Part shown: positions 53,585 to 61,328 of the stretch, piece by piece | Position numbering within the stretch: the first letter of the stretch is position 1 | Layout: every line of letters starts with the position of its first letter | Assembly (NCBI GenBank): GCA_027488375.1 | Contig: JAIYBW010000006.1 | Coordinates: 105,415-169,414 of the forward strand | DNA length: 64,000 nucleotides | DNA from: Pseudomonadota bacterium | GTDB lineage: Bacteria > Bdellovibrionota > Bacteriovoracia > Bacteriovoracales > Bacteriovoracaceae | Direction of reading: 5' to 3' | Notes under the pieces: model-generated | Databases searched by the model: none | The model's input: only the letters and a program-made list of their open reading frames with translations | What the model was told of the DNA's origin: nothing | Position numbers and translations under genes: made by a program

Positions 53585-54739
53585 CGACAAATGAGCGGCA
53601 CTGAGTGCATAAAGAAAAAAGATCATGCTTGCATTATTCGCATCGAAGGTGACTTCAAATTGACTCGAAACCACAAAGGCTACACCAAAGGGAACTACCA
53701 GTGCTCTCGTGAGTCCGCCGGCCCTAAAGGATTCCCAGGCCCAACTTAAAACCCAGCCCAAGAAAATAAAAACGCCAATAAGTCCTGTGCCTGAAGCTAT
53801 TTCAAGGAAGAGGTTATGCGAGTGAGCGTCGTTGTAATGTTTAGCATCGAGATCATAATCAGTTTTGATGCGTTTGAGTTGGGAGTGAAAGTTCGAAAGT
53901 CCCCATCCTAGGACTGGTTTTTCTTGTGTGGCAATCATAGCCGCTTTCCACTGACTTCTGCGGATGACATCCGAAGAGTTATTTTTATTCACTAAAAAGC
54001 GTGAATTACTCTCGCCTGAACCAAAAAGATAAATCCCCACAAGTCCCAAGACTCCAAGAACCGCGAGTCCTCCAAGAACGTAGCCGAGCTTCTTGTTAAA
54101 AAAATAAAGCACAAACGGTAGCCCACAAAGAAATCCTAAGAGGGCCCCGCGGGTGTAAGTGAGATACATGCCGAGAAAACCGATGATGAAAACAGGAACG
54201 GCAATTTTCCAGTTAAACCACTTTCCAAGTTTATCTTTGTGAAGAATGGCCGACAGGAGAGTCAGCAGCATCATGGCCGAGCCGTAACCATATCTCATGG
54301 TATCAGTCAGACCTTTGGCGCGGGAATCAGAGCGAATGGAGAAAAAGGAATAGGCCCCTGCAACAATAATGCTTAAAAAGAAAACATTAATGAGGATTGA
54401 TTTTGCTTTATCTGAAGCAGTCTCTAGCCAGTACCTCAAAACAAAAATTCCCCCGACGCCGTAGATAAAATACTTCAGGCGGCCAAAATTTTTCGATGGT
54501 TTTGGGATGAGGTCAAAATTGATGACAAGGCTTAACAGGGCCACCAACGTAAAGGCCAGGAGCCAATAGGCACTCTTTGGTAATTGAAGATTCTTGTCCT
54601 TAAATGCCATGTAGGTGAAGTAGATCACCGAGAGAGTAAAAAGAATCTGGTAGGCCGATAGAATTGATACCGAAGTAAAAATTCCCGCTGCAAGAAAGAA
54701 CAAAGCTGCACTCGTCACCATATTCATTTTATTTGTCAT
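53576..54739 (-). CDS. O-antigen ligase/polymerase family protein
   Basis: A 387-residue membrane protein with about 11 helices and a large periplasmic loop carrying the Wzy_C/WaaL signature: QWKAAMIATQEKPVLGWGLSNFHSQL, then HYNDAHSHNLFLEIASGTGLIGVFIFLGWV, where H-x-H-N is the family histidine motif. It could ligate the finished glycan to lipid A core or polymerise repeat units; sequence alone does not decide. It is the last polysaccharide gene, and REP-like elements lie at both ends. Confidence 0.9.
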   Translation of the reverse strand: MTNKMNMVTSAALFFLAAGIFTSVSILSAYQILFTLSVIYFTYMAFKDKNLQLPKSAYWLLAFTLVALLSLVINFDLIPKPSKNFGRLKYFIYGVGGIFVLRYWLETASDKAKSILINVFFLSIIVAGAYSFFSIRSDSRAKGLTDTMRYGYGSAMMLLTLLSAILHKDKLGKWFNWKIAVPVFIIGFLGMYLTYTRGALLGFLCGLPFVLYFFNKKLGYVLGGLAVLGVLGLVGIYLFGSGESNSRFLVNKNNSSDVIRRSQWKAAMIATQEKPVLGWGLSNFHSQLKRIKTDYDLDAKHYNDAHSHNLFLEIASGTGLIGVFIFLGWVLSWAWESFRAGGLTRALVVPFGVAFVVSSQFEVTFDANNASMIFFLYALSAAHLSKR

Positions 54740-54763
54740 ACGAATGAGAATACCAACTCATGG

Positions 54764-54786
54764 AAAAAGGTGTCACGTACCTTTTT
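54764..54786. repeat. REP-like palindrome
   Basis: The common 23-bp form in reverse orientation, 25 bases upstream of the O-antigen ligase start. Confidence 0.8.
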
Positions 54787-54809
54787 GATGATGAGTGAGA
54801 TAGGAGGTG

Positions 54810-54830
54810 AAAAAGGTACGTGACACCTTT
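54810..54830. repeat. REP-like palindrome
   Basis: A second copy in forward orientation, 23 bases after the previous one, so the two form an inverted pair with possible long-stem pairing. Confidence 0.8.
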
Positions 54831-54894
54831 ATGGCGTTGATTTAAAGCACCTTTAGGCGTATCTTTTCCGTACTTGAAAGGCATGGTTAATACA

Positions 54895-54908
54895 TTTGTA
54901 TGTACAAA
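54895..54908. promoter_or_regulatory. Inverted repeat upstream of brnT
   Basis: TTTGTA and TACAAA are separated by 2 bases, 16 bases before the brnT start. It is a candidate operator for BrnA autorepression. Confidence 0.55.
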
Positions 54909-54924
54909 AGGCTTGGAGTCAAGT

Positions 54925-55218
54925 ATGATTCATAAAGAGATATCTGAGTTTGAGTGGGATGAGGGAAATACCCCTAAAATTCAGGAAAGATTTGAAATTT
55001 TTGAAGTAGAGCAATTTTTTAGTCAAACCCTCATGATTTTAAAAGATAGCAAGCACTCTAATCTTGAGGATCGTTTTATTGCAATAGGTACAGGCCCTTT
55101 AAATAAACCAATGTTTGTCTGCTTTACGATGAGGCAAAATAGAATAAGGGTGATTTCAGCAAGATTTATGCGAAGAAAAGAGGTTGTCGCTTATGAAAAA
55201 CATAAAAAAGAATTCTAA
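54925..55218 (+). CDS. brnT: BrnT-family toxin
   Basis: A 97-residue RelE-like ribonuclease toxin. The markers are FEWDEGNTPKIQERFEI near the N-terminus, the middle NLEDRFIAIGTGPLNKPMFVCFTMRQNRIRVISARFMRRKEVVAYEKH, where ISAR-x-M-x-RKE-x-x-x-YE is the BrnT signature. The ATG at 54925 has a well-spaced GGAG. An open upstream extension includes the operator region and is not preferred. The antitoxin gene overlaps it by 26 bases. Confidence 0.92.
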   Translation: MIHKEISEFEWDEGNTPKIQERFEIFEVEQFFSQTLMILKDSKHSNLEDRFIAIGTGPLNKPMFVCFTMRQNRIRVISARFMRRKEVVAYEKHKKEF

Positions 55219-55444
55219 AAAACGTCATGAAGTCGATCCATTGAAAGGCGATTTAAGCTCAATTTTCAGCGAGAAGGGATGGAAGAGAGTTAAGTTTGAA
55301 CTCAAGCCTAAGAATAAATCTATTACCATCCGAATGAGTGAGGAAATGCTTGACGCCATAAAAGCGAAAGCAGAGGAAGAAGGACTGGATTATCAAAAAT
55401 GGATTAGGAGTTCCATTGAGGATGCATTAAATAAGTCTGCTTAG
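55193..55444 (+). CDS. brnA: BrnA-family antitoxin
   Basis: An 83-residue protein with a ribbon-helix-helix at the C-terminus (KNKSITIRMSEEMLDAIKAKAEEEGLDYQKWIRSSIEDAL) and a basic N-terminal tail for BrnT binding. It starts at the ATG at 55193 with AGAGG upstream; a TTG three codons earlier is possible. It overlaps brnT, as is usual for this pair, and likely represses the operon. Confidence 0.92.
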   Translation: MKNIKKNSKKRHEVDPLKGDLSSIFSEKGWKRVKFELKPKNKSITIRMSEEMLDAIKAKAEEEGLDYQKWIRSSIEDALNKSA

Positions 55445-55454
55445 GTGAAAAGGT

Positions 55455-55477
55455 AAAAAGGTACGCGGTACCTTTTT
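55455..55477. repeat. REP-like palindrome with near-perfect symmetry
   Basis: AAAAAGGTACGCGGTACCTTTTT: the centre differs from the common form, giving a GGTAC/GTACC stem. It lies 11 bases after the brnA stop. Confidence 0.75.
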
Positions 55478-55580
55478 ATAACCGGTTCATCTTTTAACTC
55501 TTCATGTTGATCAAATCCTTTTTTTAAGTGTTTATGGTTTTTATTATTGGCAACAATTGTGGATAGGAACGTGCTACAAT

Positions 55581-55598
55581 ACCTCCAATCCCGGAGGT
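55581..55598 (+). promoter_or_regulatory. Hairpin that sequesters the ribosome binding site
   Basis: ACCTCC (55581-55586), a 6-base loop and GGAGGT (55593-55598) form a perfect 6-bp stem that covers the Shine-Dalgarno sequence of the gene starting at 55604. When folded it would block translation, so it may act as a switch or thermosensor. Confidence 0.55.
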
Positions 55599-55603
55599 CG
55601 CTA

Positions 55604-55954
55604 ATGGGAGCCATTGTGTTTGACGATATTCTTTTTGATTCCTGGTTAACAAAAAAATCCGATGAGATCCTTTCTAAAGTTGATCGTGAAAAGATATCTA
55701 CGGAAGAAATGCTCGTTTTAATTCTTAAGGCCCAGACAAATCACTTTCATCATATGGATGTGGAGTTTAGGCAAGAGTTTAAGAAGATTGATGAGAGGTT
55801 TGAGTCTGAATCGAAGCGGATGGACCAACGATTTGAGAAGTTTTCTTTGGACAATGATAAGAGGTTCGATAAAGTCTGGAGTTTTCACAAATGGCAAATG
55901 GGAATAATCATCGGCCTTTTTGCAGGCCTCTATTTAAAATTATTCCTGGGGTAG
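55604..55954 (+). CDS. Coiled-coil protein with C-terminal membrane anchor
   Basis: The 116-residue reading from ATG 55604 has an ideal GGAGG site eight bases upstream; a longer open frame from 55547 has none. The N-terminal part (DILFDSWLTKKSDEILSKVDREKISTEEMLVLILKAQ) is helical. A coiled coil with repeating phenylalanine/acidic heptads follows (VEFRQEFKKIDERFESESKRMDQRFEKFSLDNDKRFDKVW), and a single membrane helix ends the protein (MGIIIGLFAGLYLKLFLG). The layout resembles small membrane-tethered coiled-coil proteins of unknown role. Not recognised further. Confidence 0.7.
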   Translation: MGAIVFDDILFDSWLTKKSDEILSKVDREKISTEEMLVLILKAQTNHFHHMDVEFRQEFKKIDERFESESKRMDQRFEKFSLDNDKRFDKVWSFHKWQMGIIIGLFAGLYLKLFLG

Positions 55955-55958
55955 TTAG

Positions 55959-55977
55959 AAAGGTACGTGAAACCTTT
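55959..55977. repeat. REP-like palindrome
   Basis: AAAGGTACGTGAAACCTTT lies 4 bases after the stop of the coiled-coil gene and just before the left 32-bp direct repeat. Confidence 0.75.
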
Positions 55978-55978
55978 C

Positions 55979-56010
55979 CTTATTCATTAATAAATCTGAC
56001 CTTCTGATTT
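55979..56010. repeat. Left copy of a 32-bp direct repeat
   Basis: Identical to 58961-58992. The right copy forms the last codons and stop of the secreted protein gene on the minus strand, so this left copy is a displaced duplicate of that gene end. The two copies bracket the cyclase plus kinase genes. Confidence 0.9.
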
Positions 56011-56181
56011 CTTAGCTGAAGATTATGTAAGTCAAATTCATTGAATCGATATTTAGATGTTGTTGAATCCATTTTTTTTATACAAAAGTTTATTAAAACT
56101 TGATTGATTTTATAACTTTTTAAAAAATCCAAATATGATGTAGAATTTAATCAATAAATAATAAAAAAATCGAGGTCTAGA

Positions 56182-56898
56182 ATGCCTTATATGTTATCTC
56201 CAATGATTGCAGCCGGTGATCCAGGGATGTGGAGCGAGGGGCCTGCCTATGAAAAAGAATCAATTTATTCAATAAGTCCAGGTAAGATGCCGCCAGTTAA
56301 TTATGATAAACATATAATTAAATCTCACAGTCTGACCCATCTTGAAACTCCTGCTCATACTAATCGAGATGGAAAAAGACTTGATGTTTATTACAAAGAA
56401 TCACTATCCTACTTTTATGGCGAAGCAGTTGTTTTAAAACTTAAAGGTGATAATTATAAACATATGGGAGGAGACATTTATCATTGGAGTATCCAGACTG
56501 AAGAGATTAATTCAGCATTTCAAAGATTGAAAATAAATCAGCTCCCAAAAAGGATTTTAATCACGACAGAAAAATATCCTCTTAATAAGGAGGGGTACCA
56601 TGATCCTAATTATGTACTCACTTTGTCGCAATCTGCTGCAGACTATTTAGTAAGCAATTCATCTCTTCTTATGTATGGGACATCATGGAAATCTTCTGAC
56701 TTTAATCCTGGGAAAGCCGAGAGACCAATTCATAATACAATTTTTGCGAGTGCTTTAATTTTGGAGAATCTTAATCTGAAGGATGTCCCAGAAGGTATTT
56801 ACTTTATGGTTGCATTCCCTTTACCTTTAAAAGATGCGTCAGAATCCCCTGTTGTACCTGTATTGTTCGAGAAAGATGAAATACGTAATTTTATTTAG
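56182..56898 (+). CDS. Cyclase/kynurenine formamidase-family protein
   Basis: A 238-residue metal-dependent hydrolase of the cyclase family. The metal site appears as HSLTHLETPAH (about residues 54-64): the usual motif is H-x-G-T-H-x-D-x-P-x-H, so here the glycine is leucine and the aspartate a glutamate. LMYGTSWKSSD is the later conserved region. The family includes kynurenine formamidase and amide or lactone hydrolases; the substrate is unknown. Its end overlaps the sensor kinase start by 23 bases, so the two are coupled. Confidence 0.82.
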   Translation: MPYMLSPMIAAGDPGMWSEGPAYEKESIYSISPGKMPPVNYDKHIIKSHSLTHLETPAHTNRDGKRLDVYYKESLSYFYGEAVVLKLKGDNYKHMGGDIYHWSIQTEEINSAFQRLKINQLPKRILITTEKYPLNKEGYHDPNYVLTLSQSAADYLVSNSSLLMYGTSWKSSDFNPGKAERPIHNTIFASALILENLNLKDVPEGIYFMVAFPLPLKDASESPVVPVLFEKDEIRNFI

Positions 56899-58918
56899 TA
56901 TATTATTTTTTTCCAATTTGTGTTGGCCTGTAATTGGGAAAGTATGTGTAGAGGGAATTGGGACCAACAAGGGAATGAAGTACACCATTCCCAACGCAGG
57001 TTCAATTTGTTCATCATCTGTTGATTGTTGGGCTCAGTTTCAGTCTCCCGAGGATATAATAGAACTAAAAATTAACGGAAAGACATATCTAAATTTGTTA
57101 GATTCGAAAACTTATGTTTCAAATGAATTCTTTATTTTGCCATTCCCTAATCTTGAAAAAGCAACGAGTATCGAATTTATAGCAAGAGATATAAATCAAA
57201 ATATAAAATTTTTAAATCCATTTTGTGTAAGCTTTGGCAATTATAAAGAAGTCCGAACTAAGAATTTTATTTCTTGGTTTTTTAACACTGGAGCTCAATT
57301 ATTTAGTGCATACTTCTTATTTCTTGTTTCAGTGTTTTTAAGTCTCTCTTTTTTTATTAAAAAAACTAATTTAGGCTTTTCTCTATTGTCCTACTCCGTA
57401 ATTTCAATTTTTTATCTGATTAGTTTTAGTGAGTATCCTAGAATATGGTGGGAGCCTGTTCTTTCTACAGGGGCGATCCATTTCCCATTAAGACTTTTGC
57501 AAGATTTTGCTCTCGTTTATGTCTTTTTTAATGTGTATCAAAAAATTGATGCTCATAATGTAATTAAAAAAATATCTTATATTTATGGTAGTGTAATCTC
57601 TGTCTACGTACTTCTATTACTTATTGGTGTAAGAGATTATGTTTATCATTCAAGAATCATATATATAATGGCCCCTCTCGTTGCTGCTCCAATGACCATA
57701 GGGACTTGGTTTGCATTTAAGCTAAATGATTCAATTGAAAGAAGAGTCTTAATCCCTTTGTCGATCTTCCTGTTGTTACTCCAATTAAATGATTTACTAG
57801 TCTTTTGGAAAATCTTTAATGGGTATTATTTTGTAAAAATCTATATCCCCTTCATCGTTTCAATGTCACTTTTTATATATTTTAGAAGAATGCACAATGA
57901 CGTTATGAAGCACCAGCAGTTAAGCGATCGTTATAAAATTTTAAAAAATTTCTTGCATGATGTTCGATCACCTCTATCTGTCCTGAAAATATTTATATCA
58001 AAATCCTTTGATATAAAAAGTGAGAGGAAGTTAATTGTGGACTCTGCTCTAGATCGAATTGAGAGTATGGTCACGCAAGTGGATAATCCCTCAAAATCGA
58101 GTAGGCTGTTTAAAATCCCATTAATTAGAACACTATATGAAGTCGTTGAACAAAAAAAATTAGAATATCCTGACCTGAAAATTGATTTTTTTTCTTCCAG
58201 CGAGGTCTTTATATTCGCGGACAAAACTCAGATACAAAGAATTTTAAGTAATTTAATTAATAATTCTTATGAGTCTTATAATGGTGATATAAAAACTGTT
58301 AGTATTAATTTTGATTTTGGGAATTGTGAAGTACGGATTCGTGTTTCTGATTTAGGTAGTGGTATCCCTCCGGCAATCTTAAATCGATTAATGAACGAGG
58401 CTTTTACTACAAAAAACTTTGGATCAGGAATCGGTCTTCAATCTGCCCATGAATATATTAAGAATCTTGGAGGAGGTATGGAAATTATCTCCAAAGTTAA
58501 TCATGGGACAACGGTTGAGATCCGACTACCAACTGTCTTGGGCGAATTAAATAATATGTCACTTGAGATTGAAGAATTAAAACCTCCCATTAATGATTCA
58601 AAGCATGTTGATTTAGTTTTAATTGATGATGACAAGTATATTAGACGATCTTGGGAGTTTTACGCCCAAAGTTCCTTGAAAAATATTTTAACTTTTTCAA
58701 CAATTAATAATTTCATTGAAAGCTCTGATAGTATACCTAGATCCTGTCCTATATATTTAGATTTAAATTTAGGCTCTTTACGGAGCACTGATTATGTAGA
58801 TGAAATTCTCTCTCTGGGGTTCACAAATATATTCCTCGCAACTGGTGAAAGTTTGGAAGAAGAAATGATCCCAAAAGGCATTAGGGGTGTTTCAGGTAAA
58901 TTGCCTCCAACTTTATGA
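56876..58918 (+). CDS. Hybrid sensor histidine kinase with short receiver domain
   Basis: A 680-residue protein from ATG 56876. A signal peptide leads to an extracytoplasmic domain (about 20-130), then about seven membrane helices (about 145-335) in 7TMR-DISM style. A HisKA box follows with His361 (FLHDVRSPLSVLK), an ATPase domain (N box LINNSYES, DLGSGIPP, GSGIGLQSAHEYI), and a receiver domain with Asp584/Asp585 and phospho-acceptor Asp629 (IYLDLNLG). The receiver ends right after its conserved lysine (GVSGKLPPTL), lacking the last helix. No output regulator lies beside it. Confidence 0.9.
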   Translation: MKYVILFSILFFSNLCWPVIGKVCVEGIGTNKGMKYTIPNAGSICSSSVDCWAQFQSPEDIIELKINGKTYLNLLDSKTYVSNEFFILPFPNLEKATSIEFIARDINQNIKFLNPFCVSFGNYKEVRTKNFISWFFNTGAQLFSAYFLFLVSVFLSLSFFIKKTNLGFSLLSYSVISIFYLISFSEYPRIWWEPVLSTGAIHFPLRLLQDFALVYVFFNVYQKIDAHNVIKKISYIYGSVISVYVLLLLIGVRDYVYHSRIIYIMAPLVAAPMTIGTWFAFKLNDSIERRVLIPLSIFLLLLQLNDLLVFWKIFNGYYFVKIYIPFIVSMSLFIYFRRMHNDVMKHQQLSDRYKILKNFLHDVRSPLSVLKIFISKSFDIKSERKLIVDSALDRIESMVTQVDNPSKSSRLFKIPLIRTLYEVVEQKKLEYPDLKIDFFSSSEVFIFADKTQIQRILSNLINNSYESYNGDIKTVSINFDFGNCEVRIRVSDLGSGIPPAILNRLMNEAFTTKNFGSGIGLQSAHEYIKNLGGGMEIISKVNHGTTVEIRLPTVLGELNNMSLEIEELKPPINDSKHVDLVLIDDDKYIRRSWEFYAQSSLKNILTFSTINNFIESSDSIPRSCPIYLDLNLGSLRSTDYVDEILSLGFTNIFLATGESLEEEMIPKGIRGVSGKLPPTL

Positions 58919-58960
58919 ATATAGAAAGTAAGAGAGGTGGCTTTGTTTATTTTTTTCTAT

Positions 58961-58992
58961 CTTATTCATTAATAAATCTGACCTTCTGATTT
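58961..58992. repeat. Right copy of a 32-bp direct repeat
   Basis: Identical to 55979-56010. It includes the last ten codons and stop of the minus-strand gene 58962-59906. Confidence 0.9.
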
Positions 58993-59906
58993 TTGAAATC
59001 AACAAGCATCATCTGGACTTTCGTATAACGAGTCATTGGATGTGAATCAAAAATAAGCTTGTGACAATCTTTCGAAGTCGGTTTGAAGTAAGTATCACGA
59101 AAACAAACAGGCCCTCTCAGTGTTTCTTCAGCAAGCTTTTTAAGCATTTCTGGTATTTTCTCGTTAATTGAAAGTTTATAATCCCCGAATGGATTTGGAA
59201 GGTATTGATTATAAATCAGGACTTCGCCTGAGTTATTTGTAAAGAAAAGACTTCTGTCGGAAGAAAAGATAGAACTTTTCACCTGAGCAGTTTTTTCGCT
59301 GAGGATACCAATTTTACTGACAGTCAGATTAAACTCTTGAGCAAATTCGAGCTTCTTTTCAGTCAAATCTAATTTCGAAGAAGTTGCGAGCTTCACATTA
59401 AATTTTTTCTTTGGCACCTCTTGGTCATATTGAGGTCCATATATGTGTCTATCCAAGGTATACATGTCATAAGGTTGAACAATGGCTTCGAGCTCAAAGT
59501 TTTCCTGAGTTTTTTCAATCTCAAAACCCTTCCAGCCTAATGCAAAGATTTCTTTTAGGGGAGTTGGTTTAAAGTTTTCAAAACCAGTAATGAAGAGTTG
59601 GTTGATTTTATTCTGGCACTTAACTTTGCGGGCGATATTCGCTTTTTCTTCTATTGTAAGCTCAAAACATTTTTTTTCATTTTTATAATAACGCTTGAAA
59701 ACTGAGTTGCTGAGATAAAATGGCGTTTGTGCTTTTCCGATATCAAAGTAAAAGATTTTGAACTTCGCTGGCCCTCTTTTAATAAAGTACTCATTTTCTC
59801 TCGTCTTTTTTGAAAGCTGCTGAATCATTTCTGGGGCCACGACAATAGGCTCTGCGATTGCTAGTGAACTCAAAGTAAGCGCCATCAAATATATAAATGT
59901 GTGCAT
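58962..59906 (-). CDS. Secreted protein of unknown function
   Basis: A 314-residue protein with a signal peptide (MHTFIYLMALTLSSLAIAEP). The ATG at 59906 has a GGAG site at good spacing; an ATG four codons earlier does not. The mature part is rich in beta-strand patterns and lysine, with paired cysteines (KKCFELT, RKVKCQNK; PVCFRDTYFKPTSKDCHK) that may form disulfides. I do not recognise a family. Its 3' end is duplicated at 55979, and it lies in the same direction as the next two secreted protein genes. Confidence 0.75.
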   Translation of the reverse strand: MHTFIYLMALTLSSLAIAEPIVVAPEMIQQLSKKTRENEYFIKRGPAKFKIFYFDIGKAQTPFYLSNSVFKRYYKNEKKCFELTIEEKANIARKVKCQNKINQLFITGFENFKPTPLKEIFALGWKGFEIEKTQENFELEAIVQPYDMYTLDRHIYGPQYDQEVPKKKFNVKLATSSKLDLTEKKLEFAQEFNLTVSKIGILSEKTAQVKSSIFSSDRSLFFTNNSGEVLIYNQYLPNPFGDYKLSINEKIPEMLKKLAEETLRGPVCFRDTYFKPTSKDCHKLIFDSHPMTRYTKVQMMLVDFKNQKVRFINE

Positions 59907-60019
59907 AGAAATCTCCAATTTTTTTATATTGATAACACACGCAATTTAAAAGGGCCTTATCGATAAAATCGAATATCTACTTTTTACAATATAAGCCTAG
60001 GCCCTTAAAAACACATGTC

Positions 60020-60040
60020 AAAAAGGTACGTGACACCTTT
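60020..60040. repeat. REP-like palindrome
   Basis: The common form, 1 base beyond the stop codon of the metalloprotease-like gene, again at a transcript end. Confidence 0.8.
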
Positions 60041-60041
60041 C

Positions 60042-61328
60042 CTAATTCAATCCTTTCGCCTCAAAGGTATTTTGGAGCGTATTAATACCAGGTCTAAGGC
60101 TCGCGCATTTCTCTTCACATGATTTAATGAGTGCTCCAGTTAAATCATTAGCGATATCAGAGTTCTCATCCAAGTGAAAATGGGTGTTATAAATTAGATC
60201 ATCGTAATTAGCGAGGGCTGCTTGACCTTTTTTCGCCCTCTTTTCATTGGCCTTATCAAACTCCATTTTACCTTTCCAAAGAAGACTTAGAGTAAAGTCA
60301 GAAGTTGCATTCCAGGCACCCTCTAGGTAAGGGTGGTAGAAGGTTTTATTTTTAATATCCTTAGATCTGTTGCTCGAAATGTTTTTCATTTTTTGATACA
60401 TCTTACGGCGCTCAGCAATTCGGGCCGCAAAGTAATCGGCCATACCTTCAATCACCGGTACTGAGTGAACAGTCTTCATCGTATCAGACATCGCGATGTG
60501 GGCAAACTCATGATAAATAATCTCTGGAACCATCGCCGTATCAACAAAATAATATTTATCCATGAACCAGTGATCCATGTGTTTTGTGACTTCAATCAGT
60601 CCGTACATGATCGCAATCGGTGCAGCACTTCTAATGGCCAGATCAAGAAGTGAGCTGCTGTTAAGCGTGTTGAACTTCAACATAGCAACGCTTGAAAAAA
60701 TGAGTCTATTTTGGTTGAAACTTACAATAGGGTCTTTAATAACCTGTAAGCTTTCGTGAATAGGATTGCTTCCATCTGATTCAACAAGATTTCTTGCCTC
60801 AATTTTCTTCATTGGGCTGAACCAAATTTCTTTATTCCATTTTTTTTGTTCTTTCGCAAAGCGTGGAGTTTGACCTTCAGGGATAGACCATGCGTTGTTA
60901 TAGTTTTTCTCTTGCTCTTCGTTTTTAAAGTGACGAGCACTTGAATAAGCATTTGTAATATCTAGACGGATAACGAGTTGAGGAAGTTTGCCAACGAAAT
61001 CCGATTTAACAGAACTAATCCAGAAATTTCTCGCAATCGTGAGATGGTGATAGACATTGGCCGCTTTCTTCACGAGCTCTTTGTCTTTATGGTCAAACGA
61101 AATCGCTTCATCTTCTCTTGCATAGACGATTTTAAAGTGTTCGCCTTCAAATTTATTTGTACAAAAAAGTTTCTCTAACTCTTTAGATACAAATTCATAA
61201 CCATCTTTTTTGTCCCTTTCAAGGACATCAAATTTTTTGGGACAATAAGTTGAATCCGCAATTGCGCTTAGCGAGATTAAACTTGTTGTAAGGACTAAAC
61301 TATTCAATAAACGTGGCAGGGTTATCAT
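60042..61328 (-). CDS. Secreted zinc-metalloprotease-like protein
   Basis: With the ATG at 61328 (GGAG at -10) the protein has 428 residues and a signal peptide (MITLPRLLNSLVLTTSLISL, ending AIADS). VPEIIYHEFAHIAMSD carries a HExxH-type zinc site (HEFAH), and a following EGMADYFAARIAERRKMY supplies the third ligand as glutamate about 20 residues later, the gluzincin pattern. The rest matches no family I know. A peptidase acting in the envelope or outside is likely but untested. It overlaps the end of the upstream secreted protein gene by 29 bases, indicating one transcript. Confidence 0.8.
   Translation of the reverse strand: MITLPRLLNSLVLTTSLISLSAIADSTYCPKKFDVLERDKKDGYEFVSKELEKLFCTNKFEGEHFKIVYAREDEAISFDHKDKELVKKAANVYHHLTIARNFWISSVKSDFVGKLPQLVIRLDITNAYSSARHFKNEEQEKNYNNAWSIPEGQTPRFAKEQKKWNKEIWFSPMKKIEARNLVESDGSNPIHESLQVIKDPIVSFNQNRLIFSSVAMLKFNTLNSSSLLDLAIRSAAPIAIMYGLIEVTKHMDHWFMDKYYFVDTAMVPEIIYHEFAHIAMSDTMKTVHSVPVIEGMADYFAARIAERRKMYQKMKNISSNRSKDIKNKTFYHPYLEGAWNATSDFTLSLLWKGKMEFDKANEKRAKKGQAALANYDDLIYNTHFHLDENSDIANDLTGALIKSCEEKCASLRPGINTLQNTFEAKGLN

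Noticed and set aside
57931..58224. 97-residue minus-strand frame inside the hybrid kinase
   Set aside because: It is a shadow of the kinase coding frame, with no ribosome binding site or known motif.
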